A stretch of 64,000 bases of DNA from Phalacrocorax aristotelis. Taxonomy: Eukaryota > Chordata > Aves > Suliformes > Phalacrocoracidae. The DNA lies in the NCBI RefSeq assembly GCF_949628215.1, contig NC_134284.1:3410001-3474000 (forward strand), read 5' to 3'. A program made the position numbers and the translations under genes. Positions within the stretch are counted from its first letter, which is position 1, and the number at the start of each line of letters is the position of its first letter. Below the pieces are notes generated by a model. That model was not told the DNA's origin and searched no databases. It saw only the letters and a program-made list of their open reading frames with translations. Below, one piece after another: positions 50,641 through 61,994 of the stretch.

Positions 50641-50644
50641 ATAG
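50641..50644. repeat. Target-site duplication ATAG, left copy
   Basis: Identical to 51535-51538, flanking the TG...CA ends of the second solo LTR. Confidence 0.65.
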
Positions 50645-51534
50645 TGTAACCAGGGTGATGAAGTTAACCAATCATGGATGCTGCTATACCATCCAACTGA
50701 ACATTAAGTCTGGGGACAAGCAGTGTATTCTTTAATCTGTATTTTAGTCATTAGTTAATCATTAATGCAATAGATAATGTGTTTCTGTCAGAACCCCTCT
50801 CCTTTCAGACTCAAAGCCCAGTTTTTAGATCCCAAACCCTCACTCCTAGTCCTTAGGGTCCAAACCTCTGTTTTAAGGATTAAATTAAAGCCTCACTTTT
50901 CGGTAGCAATGATTCAGGGTATAAATGGTTGGGAGTTACTAATACAGTCTAGTGCAGCTCAGCTAAGGCTGGGACCCGGAGCCAAAACTTAGCCAAGATA
51001 AGGAGGCAGCCGAAACAAGAACAGCCTGCACGGTGACAAAACCTTGTTGCTTTGGGGAGTCAGAGAGGCCTCAAGATTTGAAGTACCTAAACAAAGTCAC
51101 GATGACAATTGACCTTAAGAAAAGCAGATGTACAGAGCTGTAAAGATAAGGAGCTGCAGAGCAAACACTAAACCAGAACAGAGCATCCCTCAAGGACAGT
51201 ATATACGTGATCTCAGAACTGAGTTTGTGCAAAATCAAGGGTTAACTAGCGGGCACAGTGAGGAAGAGTATATCCTTCATCCAGAGACCCCTGACAACCA
51301 CCCGGAGACAGCAACAGGCCTGCGCAAATGACATCTGCATATAACGAATATGTATATCTTTTATCAGAAAGCTAATGAGCATGTATATGAAGCATGTACT
51401 TAACCGGCACAATAAGATCTGACAGGGATGCACGTCAGGAGGAGCGATCCCGTGCATCCAGTGCCGCAAATAAAGAATGCCTGCCTTTAACACTACATTG
51501 GTGTTACGAGGTTTATTCCCCGATTTCGGTGACA
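50645..51534 (+). mobile_element. Solo LTR of a class I (gammaretrovirus-like) avian ERV
   Basis: The element begins TGTAACCAGGG, ends TTTCGGTGACA and is flanked by 4-bp ATAG duplications, the size usual for class I ERVs. Near the 3' side it has a polyadenylation signal AATAAA (51469-51474), followed by GTGTTACGAGGTTTATTCCC and CGATTTCGGTGACA, an LTR tail recognised by memory from avian ERVs. Its length is 890 bases. No internal retroviral genes are present. Possible TATA-type sites include GTATAAAT (about 50919) and GCATATAAC (about 51338); which one is used is unknown. Confidence 0.78.
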
Positions 51535-51538
51535 ATAG
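51535..51538. repeat. Target-site duplication ATAG, right copy
   Basis: Directly follows the LTR terminal ACA and matches 50641-50644. Confidence 0.65.
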
Positions 51539-54500
51539 GACACAAATTTTTTTTAACCTGTGAGTCATCCTGAACAAACATTAACTACTCTTCCTTTCAA
51601 AATTCAAAAGAAGTGATAAAATAGGACAAATAGCTAGAAAGATGGAAAACACACCCAAACAACCACTTTTCAGACAGAAAGAGAATCACTAACTTTTATT
51701 ACCATATTATTTTCAGGTTGTCATAAGACTTCACTGTTCATGTTGATACCACAGGATTTTATAAGTTTTCAAAAGTGTTAAAGAAGGGTACTGCTAAATC
51801 TTTTTTACAGATGATCAAAGGGGCAAAATAAAAAAGCTGCAAACTAACAGTTTTGGAAAAAAAACCAAACCCTTCTAGCTGAGGCTACAAAATGTTTTAA
51901 ATGCTTTACCTAACCCTCTTGTAGCCTGACTACCAGAAATCTTAGCACTAAAGGTGCTCAGCATATCTTGACAATTGTGCATTGCTTTGCAAGTTAGATG
52001 TTAACAGACACCACTAAAATTGGAGACTAAGCTCCTCAACCTAACAAAGTACTTCAGCTAGGGCTTTACAAGAACCCCTTAATATTGCCCCTCAAGGAGC
52101 TCCTAACAAATAAGAATTTCCTTTAAACCAGATTAATTTTCAGCATATGAATTTTCAAGCTGTCCCTGTTTGGCATTTAAAATAAGAGTAGGTTTAAATA
52201 TGTTTGCTGAATTGGCGCCTAAATACCTTCAAACAATGTGATTATTGATATGGCACTGAACATTGATTTTGGTATTATTCACAATTACATTCTGTTCAGT
52301 ACTGCTATAGCTACTCTCCCTGATTAAAACTGAAGCCAGCAATAGATAATGCTTCTGACCCAGAAAAGTGACAGTAATGCTTGACAATGTTGCTATTCCG
52401 AGCAGTCCTTTAAAACAGGAAGCAGTACACATTGCGTTAAAGCTGGGAAGGCAAGGAGGTATAAAGCTGGCAGAAGGAAAAGATCCTAGGAGTTCAGGAA
52501 AACTTGCATCATTTTAGGTCTAAGTAATTGACATTTCTCTGTATTCATTTTAAATCTAGCCACAACAGACCACAAATGAAGGTGGTCCATTATCTCTCTG
52601 CTTACTCAAAATTTTCTTTATTCCATTTATCTGCCTGATCCTGTCCCCAGTATAATTTATTCCAAAATGTCTATTAAATCCAGCAAACTGAGAACAGGTT
52701 TTACATTCCTTTCGTGTAAGTAGAAGTCTGATGGTATCAACATAGGAGTGTTAAATATTCTCCTGTAAAGAGTATGAGCACTGTTCTACTGGTATTTCGG
52801 TCACCTACCTCTTCAAGGTGTTTTCTCCATTCATTCTTAATAAGCCTAAGAACTATAGAGACTGATGAGTGCATTGACCTATCCTGATGATATTCTTCAG
52901 GGACAAAGTAGAAATTCAACAAAGTACTGTTGTGTGTAGCAATTTTTGTAAACAGCTTTGAAAAATACAGGCTAGTTCTTCTAACTAGCTCCAAATATGT
53001 TATGGAATATCAGTTCTGCTCAAATGAAAACGTGTCAAATAAATTAGTCGGTCAACCGCCCTTCCTTCTGCAGTTCATGTGGAGCAAATATCCTCCAGGT
53101 CAGGCCACAAGTATACAGACTAACTGAGAACAAGAGAGCCAAATGGAGCCCTAGAAAGATGAATCTTTTCGGCCCACAACTAAGACTCTTTTTTTTTTTC
53201 CTTTTAAATAATGGTCACCTTACTGTTAATTCTTGTATCAATAACAAGAGAAGACAGAAAGCCCTTGGCAGCCACTGCTGTTATCTGCAGCCAGACTGCC
53301 TTTGTCCTTAGCCCTGTTCTGCTTCTTCTGATCCCCAGCACCAAGGGCTCGAGTGAGTCGCTGGAATGGGTTTGAGGGAAGATGCTCTTCCTCCCCTCTC
53401 CTCTCACTTCCTCTCTTCCCCAGCTGACTCACGTACTGAGCCTAGGAAGAGAAACAGCAAGAGAGGCAAGCAAAACCTGGTGAGAAGGGAAAAGAGCATT
53501 TCCCTTAAGGCGATGCAAAACAAGAGTCCCTCAGCAGAGGAGGAGTATGGGTCTTGTCTATGTGATGTATCACGTCCACTTAGATTTTCAGCACTCAGTC
53601 CAGTGTTCAGTTCAAATCAGTGCAACCTTGCACTTCAGGGTGAAATCCCCTTGGAAAAGGTTCCTGCCCTGCAGACGAGATCAGGCAGGGCAGAGGAACA
53701 CCAGTTCCTGCACACCCGCATCTTGTGAAACCCCTGTGATTACTCCTCGTTTCTCCTCACCTCAACTGTCACTCCTGCTTCTTCACAAAATCCTGACCGC
53801 TGACTTTGCCACTGCAAATAACAAGGGCAAAATCATTAATACAGGCCTTGAACCCTGCAGCAGCAAAACTAAATTTTGCCCACTCAGTTTGGAAATTCTG
53901 AAGCAGCTCTGTTAGAAACAAACCACATGGAAATCATGTCTACATTTCTTTCCAACTCGAAGGAGCACTGTAATTTTAGCTGCTATTTGATAAACAGAAA
54001 ATTTTAAAGTAAATATTAAACAAACAAAAAAAACACTCCTGTGAGCCCAACTTTCACTCTGCGACACTTTCAAATGGACTGTTATATCTGCAACAACTTA
54101 TCTGTGAAACCACTTTAAAAAGGTTAAACCGATACACGTAATAAATTTCTAGTGAGTGGTGTCTTGCCTCTTGCTGCTGACCAAGAGATATCCAGTAAAG
54201 GAAGTAGCTAATCACTGTCTCCTTGGAAAATGTTTACAAAAGGACGTTTGGGATGATGTTATCTACATCCTGTCTAAGTAGCTGTTTTGTTCTTTTAAAT
54301 CAGACAGTGAACCAAAAAGAAGCATTCTTGGTAGTATTGTTAGCTTTTCCTCTCTGTATCTTGAGTCTCACTGTTTCTGTATAGTCGTTATTTCAAGGGT
54401 ACCGGCTGTTTTTCCCCTTATCTATCCATACTTTATACACATGCGTTTTATGAAAGAAGGTGTTGCGGCATGGTTGGGGTTTTGGGGGGAAAGGGAGGAG

Positions 54501-55472
54501 GAAGGGAAGGAGATTCGCTTCTGTGCAGTTTTTACCAAATCAGTTGGCAAATAGTATGTACACATAAGCATCCTGATGACCTGAATCAAAACTGATTAAG
54601 TACATGAACTCTGAAAGACCATAAAGGAAAGAAAACTATTTTGCTATGGACTACAGTAGGGAAATAGAAGCTCTGATGACAATGCCTTTGGCCTCAGTTG
54701 TAGTAAATCAAAGCTTTTAACCTTCCCTGATGCCAGAATGAAATGTGATTTTAGTTATAGTGATACAGAACGCAGATTTCAGTTAGCAATACCATTACCT
54801 TTCATTCCATACTGCAGTATTGTAATAGCCCCACTGTGTGCTACTTCTGAAACAACTGGACATTAATGCAAGGTAGGCAGATGACCCTTCTAGGCAGGTG
54901 ATCAGTGCTTACTGTATGTCAGCATTCTCTGAAATAGGAAAACATCAAAATCTTTAATCAATAGAAAGGTTGAGGTATTACTTGTAGGACTGAGCCTCAA
55001 AGCCACAAAAATCAAAATGTGCTTCTACTCAGAAGAATGCCACCAGGTAATAACATTTTCTGACCTACCAGACTTGATGTTTTTATATATTATCAACATA
55101 TATGTTTGTTGCTTTTCTGACTGGAACAATTAATTTTAGTCTACTGTTATTTCAAGTCTCCCAGATTAAAAACATCAACAAAAAACCCCTAACAGTTTCA
55201 GTTACACATAGCTGACAGTGCAAGACTGTTGCCAATAAGCAGCTTGCAAATTATCTGTACAAACAACTAATGATAAACTTAGGCACAGTTCTTAAAGTAA
55301 ATTTTAGACTCTTCGATGACTTTTAAGTCCTTTGGGGAGTCCAGGGTGAAAATAGAAGGATAAATTAAGTTATTAAAAATTATGAAATTGGTAAATTTTC
55401 CTGGACTGGCTCACTTCATCTTGTAAAATTTGTCTGAAAAGAAGAAAAAGGGAAGAGGAATTTGGCCATTTT

Positions 55473-55483
55473 GGGGGGGGGGG
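55473..55483. repeat. Poly-G run
   Basis: Eleven consecutive G bases. Confidence 0.9.
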
Positions 55484-55784
55484 TTTAATCTCTGCTCAGA
55501 ATCCCAGTCAGGGTACTGATGAAACTCAGGTACTGGTGAACTGTACGCACTGCCTGATGCACATATCCTTCTATCAGTGTCAAATTTCCTGCACTGAAGG
55601 CAGAACCTCTAATCTGGGTTGCAAAACCATGCAGTCATGTATACCGTGTATCACTGGAATATATGAGCACTTTCACAAGCAAGAATGCAATTATTTTCAG
55701 AGTATTACTAAGTGGTTGGATAAATTCTCACCAACACAGCTGTTAGTCAGGAAAAGACTTTATCAATCATCTTTGTGAAGTACA

Positions 55785-55870
55785 GCAAGATTGTTTTCCC
55801 CATTTAAAAAACAGGGACCAGAGGCACAAGGGAAAGGCCACAGAAGTTGTGGTACTCAAAATGACACAAC
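55785..55870 (+). repeat. Possible MIR-like CORE-SINE relic
   Basis: TTTTCCCCATTTAAAAAACA then GGGACCAGAGGCACAAGGG resembles the conserved MIR 3' segment. The match is by eye only. Confidence 0.35.
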
Positions 55871-56435
55871 GAGGACTTTTTTCCCAAAAAACTAAGTAGT
55901 AGTACTTAGTACTTTGCATGAACAAAGCACATGTTTTTATTTAATTCTCGTTAGTGAATGCTCAGATTTCTGCAATTTCTCAAACCTGAGGAAAACAGTC
56001 AATAGGTACGTAGAAAGCTCTTTTCAGCATCATTACTTGAAGGGCAAGGTATTCTAGGAGAGTCCATAGAAGATGCACAAGCAGTTTTCAATTATCTCAG
56101 CCATCAGACCACAATTTTACTTCTACAATCCTCTTTCCCTAGTGACTACAAGCCATCTACCTTCTGTAACCAAAGCAGTTGAAAACGACAACTCCCATCA
56201 GTATGCCTCCTCATCTGCTCCAACTACACATCCGTACTACGATCTGAACGGAAGCAGAGGTGCTATGAAAGAAATTGTATCTTGTTTTATAGTTAAAGGC
56301 AATATTGACATCCAATGAGACATGAATCTCCTAATTTTGTTTTACACAATTCTTCAGGGGGCATCTTTATATGGTAACATTGTCATCACTGCCATGGCTT
56401 AAAGACACAGCCAAGACAAGATCTACAGGTAGAGA

Positions 56436-56489
56436 TAGATCAACTAGTATATTAGATCAACTAGTATATTTATTAGATCAACTAGTATA
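56436..56489 (+). repeat. Three direct copies of a 16-bp motif
   Basis: TAGATCAACTAGTATA occurs exactly at 56436-56451, 56453-56468 and 56474-56489, spaced 17 and 21 bases. Each copy includes the palindrome ACTAGT. The group lies just upstream of the CR1 copy. Confidence 0.9.
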
Positions 56490-56532
56490 ATACAGGAAGA
56501 AGTAGACAGATTTCCAGATGTTGCTGGTTTTT

Positions 56533-57660
56533 AAGTCTAGCAAAGCTTTCAACATAATTTCCTACAATATTCTTGCATTCAGTTTGAGACATTGAGGTCT
56601 GGATGGGTGGACAACTAGATATCTGTCTAGTAAAAGGCTGTTTGAATGGTTAGACTCAGAGGGTATACATTGCACTGTAACTGGAGGCTGGCACTGAGTA
56701 GCATAAGGGTCTATCCTGGGACCTGTCCATTTTAACACTGTTTTCAACAGTCTGGGGGAGGTCACGCAGTCCACTCTCCTCAAGTTTGCAGGCAGCAGCA
56801 TGTTGGGACAGCAATTCAGTACACTTGAGGGCAGGGTTGCCATCCAGAGAGACCCAGACAGGCTGGAGGAATGGACCGACAGGAACTTCTGTGAAATTCA
56901 GCAAGGACAAATGCATAGTCCTGCACCTGGGAAGGAAGAGACCTTTGCACCAATGTAGGCAGGGGGCTAACTGGCTGGGGAGCAGCACTGCTGAAGAGGA
57001 GGTGGAGGTCTTGCCAGGCAGCAAGCAGCACACGAGCCAGCAGTGTGCCCTGACAGCAGAGAAGGCCAACAGCACCCTGGGCTGTATTCACAGGAGCAGA
57101 GCCAGCAGATCGAGGGAAGCGATCACACCACCTCCACCCAGCACTCTGGACTGAGTCCAGTTCTGGGCTCCCCAGTGCAATAAGGACATTGACAAACTGG
57201 ACTGAGTTCACCGGAGGGCCACCGAGATTGTGAGAGGCTGGATCACTTGCCCTGTGAGGAGGTGCTAAGGAAACTGGGCCTTTTCAGCCTGGAGAAGAGA
57301 TGGCCTCAGGTGTGGGATGCAATAGCAGACTGACTGTACTCCTGAGAAGGTTATTGAGAAGGAGCCAGGGTCTTCACAGCAGTGCATGGCAGGAATTCGA
57401 GAGACAACAAATACACTGAAACAAGTGAAGGTATTGATCGGATATAAGAAAAATTATTTTTTTAAAAAAACACGAGAGCAGTCAAGCATTGCAACAGGCT
57501 GCTCAGAGAAGCTGCGCAGTCTTCAGACTTGGAGGCTTTCAAGATCCGACCGGAAAAAGCCTGAGGAAAGAGGTCTAGTTCCACAGCTGGCCATGCTTTG
57601 AGCAGGAGGCCGGACCTGCAGTCCCTTCCAAACTCAGTCATTTTGTGATTCTGTGATCCT
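56533..57660 (+). mobile_element. CR1 LINE, 5'-truncated, about 1.1 kb
   Basis: It starts in reverse-transcriptase sequence (TCTAGCAAAGCTTTCAAC, then GGATGGGTGGACAACTAG) and runs to the 3' tail TTTTGTGATTCTGTGATCCT at 57641-57660. The frame at 56786-57154 carries CR1 ORF2 motifs such as KFSKDKCIVLHLGR and QCALTAEKANSTLGCIHR. The coding sequence is broken by frameshifts and stops, so it is a dead copy and more diverged than the one at 46 kb. Confidence 0.92.
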
Positions 57661-60600
57661 CTGCAGAAACGCTCTTCAAGTCCACTCAAAACATTGTCTT
57701 TTTCTCACTGTGCCAGTTTGTCTTATGAAAGATGTTGCCTTAACCTACAAACTATGTCTTACCTGTAATTTCCAAGACTAAAAACCACAGATGCTCCATC
57801 AAGTGGCAGCATGTTTACACCTACATGGCCTCATTCAATCCACACCACAGACCTTTGGCATTTGAACTGACAAAATGACTCACAGTAGCTGTAATGATCA
57901 GCCTGAGGGTTCAGTGAGAGTGGTGGGGAACCCATGGCTGGCAAATAACCTAAGAAATGGTCTGGTAAAATCCAAAACCAGTGAGACCTGGGTACTCCAT
58001 GCTCTACTCTAGGGTCTGACAATTTTCCTAAGCTTTTCCTTTTCCTCTTTTTTGAATTCTAATCTTGTCTCTTTTCCACCTTGTTCAGCTCAAGGCTGCC
58101 TGCTGGACATTAAAAGGTTTAACAGAAGCAGCCTCCACAGAAGAAATGTCAGTATAGAGGTAGATTGGATAGGTAGATCTGTTAGTAGCATAGCTATTAA
58201 CTTTGTAAGATGCCTTGCACATAACGTACACAAACCTATGGTCCTTAAACATAAGGGGGCAGTGGCTACTGTCTGCTATCGATTCCTTCTCTTCTTGCAG
58301 AAAAGCTGGAACCTCAGAGGTACCTTACTGACAACCCAAAGCACTCAAATAAGATTAGTCCATCTTCTTCAACCTGACTTAAAATGTTTAAAATGAGGAT
58401 TCACATTCTTATTTTACTATCCACTCTCTCAATCCTACAGTCTTACACTTCCAGGTCCCATTCTACAATCTTTTATTAAAAGATTATTAAAGATTAAAAG
58501 ATTATAAAAGATTATTAAAAGCATGGCTTTTATTGCCTCTCACTTATAAATGAAAGCTGTAGTAGTCCAAAAAGTCACCCTAGAACATGCACCATTGAAG
58601 GGAGATACTTGTGATGAAGTCACAAAAACTAACACCGTTATAGGTCACACTGATTCACAAAGTGGAACATACCATCCCTGGCCATTGCGGCGAAGGTGAG
58701 TCAAGAGAGAAATGGCAAGAAAATTACTGTGGTCTGATAACTTCAATAGGGTTATCAGTCCAAAACCTTCACTAACGCTACAACTTTCTAAAAAGAGAAA
58801 TGTTTGATAAGTTAGTGAAAGCACCCAAAGCCTAGATAGTCCTGATCAAAAGTTATGACCCAAGCTTGGAACAAGACACTAGAAATGCTCTACTAGCTGA
58901 AACAGAAATCGACACTTACACCAACAAAAACTGTTCTAACAGCTACAATCTTTAATTATAATGGGGAAGTACATTCAGACAATGCCTTAAATAGGGCTGC
59001 TATTCCTATCAGCTGATCACACAGGATACCCACACCTTTGGTGTATCAAAGCTCAGACGAAATGTGATTTTTCATGTGCAATTGCTAGCAGGCCCTCACT
59101 GGCAACAACTTGTTAAACCCAAGGATTCTGATTACTACTTAGTTTGCATAACATACATTGACTTTTCATAGAGTGACTCTTCAGAGCTTGACATTTGCTG
59201 TCCTTCTTTCCAGTTATGTCAGCGTTTCTCCTCTTCTAGAATTGCTTCCTGCACTAGATCGTCTGGCTTGCCTTCTAATGTTGTCTGCTGACCCCGCCAC
59301 CTAGCAGATGTTCTATCAGCGCCGAGGAACCTTCTCATTCATGATCCCACAAGGACACCAAAAAGCTTTCAGAATCAGGCTGTGATTTTACAATGATGGA
59401 TGTAAAACAGATCTAAGTGAATGCTACTGGAAAAAATGTGTGGTCTTGCTCTCTGACCATTGCTTGGTTGTGGCATCAGTTGAGCTAATTAAAGTGGGTG
59501 ATTAAATGAATTAAATACTTGATACTGTATGGCAGAACATAGATAATTTTTGGTTGGGTTGGGTTTTTTGCCTTGATTAATTCGTGTATGTAACTCACCT
59601 TGTGGTTGTGCAAACATTTACACGTTTACAGTTGGCCCACTGTAAAGAGGAGGAATATGGACCCAGGACAGATGGCAGATTGAATGAGCTTAAAGTAGAT
59701 ATGAAAGAACAGCTTAAGAAAATTATTTTCACTCCGCTCCAAGGCCAAACTAGGTTTGTGGACTTGCACTGACTTGGAGGGAGAAAGGCATATCTTGAAG
59801 TACAACAGAACTTCAAAGATCCGCCTTGTGCTGAGGCAGTAAATTGGTGCCTTCACTTTGTTCCAATGGTAAAATCCAATTTAAAAGTTGCTGTTGGTGC
59901 AAGATCTTCCAGGAATCTGAGCACAACAGTATAAAAACACCTGGCTGGTCGTGTTCTAGGATGATGGCCCATCCTAGCCATCGTCATCTTGCAACTGTGT
60001 TAGCATGGCTCCTTTGGATCATAAGTTACGTTTTAAAGTAATCATCTACTGATTGAAGCTCTGAGAAGAGAAGAAATATCCTGCCTTTCCACGGAGCAAA
60101 TCTCTGACCCTCTGAGGACACAAAACAGGCATGAATCTACTTTACAGTAGGAGACCATTTCATCTGAAGAACATCACATTCAAGGATCAGTATGTCAGAC
60201 TGCTGTGTGGGCACGTAAGTTACCGTTGAATTTTTGTATGAGATTGTGTACCGTAAGATTTAAATGTGGATTACCTTCTGACCACAAAGCTAGAGAGCAT
60301 TCTTTCTGTCAAACCTTCATTTGTGTGTGCATGCCGGCACATGAACTTCTCAAGGAAAGCGTGTTAAAGAAAAAGCAAAGATAGCTGGGATGTACTTCTC
60401 TGAAGCAGAATTCAGCCAGGAGATTGGCTTAACAACGTAATTGCTACAGATAATATCACAGAGCATGTGACCTGTGGTCTTGGATATATATTAATGTATT
60501 TGTGTTTCTTAAACCACGGTGACCTTCAAGCTCTATACTAGGAATGAGCTTAAATCTTACTTAGAAGACTGTCACCTACTAAATCAGTTATGTGATTTCC

Positions 60601-61075
60601 GAGAGCATGTAGGGTTTTTCCTTTTACCTGGAGGTCTTCAGCAAAGCAAAAGTCAGGTTTGCAAAGCTCGTGTTGTGATAATGGTAGTTGCCACCGCCTC
60701 TGAGAAAATGCTGGTGAGCTGCGTCCTTTGCAAAATTTATCGTTTTGGAGACCTAAGTTCCTAAAGAGGAATTTGCCTTTATTGTTGGCAGAGAATTACT
60801 TTCCAATACCTGAACCTTACCAGTTAGCCTTAAATAAAGTTTATGAGAACTGTCTGGATCTCAGTGTGAGGCACGATGGCATTACGGTGCCTAAGGAATT
60901 TTTAAGAATGTAAACTGAGCTCTCAAAATAAGCCATTGGCAACGCTGCAGGCGAAGCGCCCTGCAACCCTGTGCTCCTGTACTGCTCCGCTGAGCGCATT
61001 TCTCAACAACAGACCATTTGGTCGGACTGTATGTTGCGGGACACGGTGAGTTTGCCCTTTCAGATTTTCTGCCGG
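57661..61075. other. Intergenic DNA upstream of RASGRP1, no gene recognised
   Basis: AT-rich until about 60.9 kb. An AT-rich local duplication (ATTAAAAGATTA units) lies at 58468-58521. The frames of 60-114 codons are unremarkable. Enhancers are plausible here but none can be shown. Confidence 0.5.
58468..58521. repeat. AT-rich imperfect tandem repeat
   Basis: Four imperfect copies of an ATTAAAAGATTA-like unit in succession. Confidence 0.75.
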
Positions 61076-61514
61076 TTAATTTCTCCTCGGGAGTGATGAG
61101 GGCGTCAACGTGGGGTTGGAAGAGTTCTCAGAAACTCGCAACCACGATACAAGGACCGGGAACACTACCGGGCCCCTCCTTCCTTGCTCTGTGATTAAAC
61201 TGGCGGGACAGCGTAAGGCGCCACATGAGCACCCAGCCTTCAACATAATAATGGTCCGCGTGGCTCTCCCCGGTGCGGGCCCCTGCCCCGCCGCGCGCAG
61301 ACGCTCCCGCCCACCCGCGCGTACCGAGGCGCGGCGGAACCACCCGGGCGCCCTCCCGCCGGCCCGGGGAGCGGCGGGGGCTTGGCCCGGCGCTCGGCTG
61401 CGCCCGTCCCGCCCCGGCACAGCCTTCCCCGCTGCCCCGGCAGCGCCTGTCCGCGGCGACGTGCCGGCTGCTGCCTGGCACGCGTGGGCGCCGCCGTAGG
61501 GAGGGGGCTCGCCC

Positions 61515-61575
61515 GGAGGGAGGGGAAGGGAGGGGAGGGGAGGGGAAGGGAGGGGAGGGGAGGGGAGGGGAGGGG
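61515..61575 (+). repeat. Polypurine (AGGGG)n array, G-quadruplex-prone
   Basis: About 60 bases of AGGGG/AAGGG units with at least ten runs of three or more G. It can fold as a G-quadruplex or as a triplex-forming polypurine tract. It lies in the promoter about 390 bases upstream of the RASGRP1 ATG. Confidence 0.88.
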
Positions 61576-61855
61576 CAGCCTTGCTCTTGCCCTGCCCGGC
61601 CCGGCCAAAGTTCTGCCGTGGGAAAGAGCTGCAGCCGCCTCGGCGCCCGGCGGTGCGAGCAGGAGCGGGTGTCTCGGTACCTGGTAAATCCGGCGGCTTC
61701 AGAGAAGAGCAGCCCAGTAGCTCAGTACTTCCTTCTGCCGATAAGATCTTCGCCTGCGCTCGTCACGGGTGGCGGCCGCCGCCGCTGCCCCACTTGAATT
61801 GGTTTCAGGCTCCTGCCGAGGCGAGACGGGGAGAGCGGCGAGGCGGGAGGGGGCG

Positions 61856-61975
61856 ATGCGCGGGGCCGCGCCGCGCCCCCCGGCCTCCCCCGCCCCGCTC
61901 TGCCCCGCTCCCGGCGCTGCCGGCGGAGCCGCCCGGGCGGCCGAGCCGCGGCTGGCGCCGGCATGGGAACGCTAG
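61856..61975 (+). other. Upstream open reading frame overlapping the RASGRP1 start
   Basis: An ATG at 61856 (GGGGCGATGCG) opens 39 codons and ends at TAG 61973-61975, ten bases past the RASGRP1 ATG in another frame. If transcripts include it, it could lower translation of the main frame. Its G at -3 and C at +4 make the start moderate. Whether it lies in the mRNA depends on the unknown transcription start. Confidence 0.5.
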
Positions 61976-61994
61976 GCAAAAGGAGAGAGAACCA
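61963..61994 (+). CDS. RASGRP1: RASGRP1 first coding exon (partial gene)
   Basis: RASGRP1 is a Ras guanyl-releasing protein activated by diacylglycerol and calcium, chiefly in lymphocytes and neurons. Visible here are ATG plus nine further codons, MGTLGKRREN, then CA followed by the donor GTGAGT at 61995. The first six residues equal the mammalian RASGRP1 start (MGTLGK), and the mammalian sequence reads on similarly (RE). The exon ends two bases into codon 11. The catalytic RasGEF, EF-hand and C1 domains are encoded by later exons beyond the window. The match is short, but the CpG island, the near-perfect GTGAGT donor and the motif agree. What else: an unrelated gene sharing six residues by chance. 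Confidence 0.75.

Larger units (their letters stand above)
51539..56430. other. Intergenic DNA, no gene recognised
   Basis: Mostly AT-rich. Two overlapping frames of 120 and 122 codons at 53366-53915 have no recognisable domain and no exon signals. A poly-G run lies at 55473-55483. Confidence 0.5.

Noticed and set aside
53366-53915. Overlapping 120- and 122-codon plus frames
   Set aside because: They overlap in different frames, show no domain and look like chance frames in a slightly GC-richer patch.
56656-57211. Several frames of 120-139 codons on both strands
   Set aside because: All lie inside the CR1 LINE at 56.5-57.7 kb; they are retrotransposon relics or their shadows.
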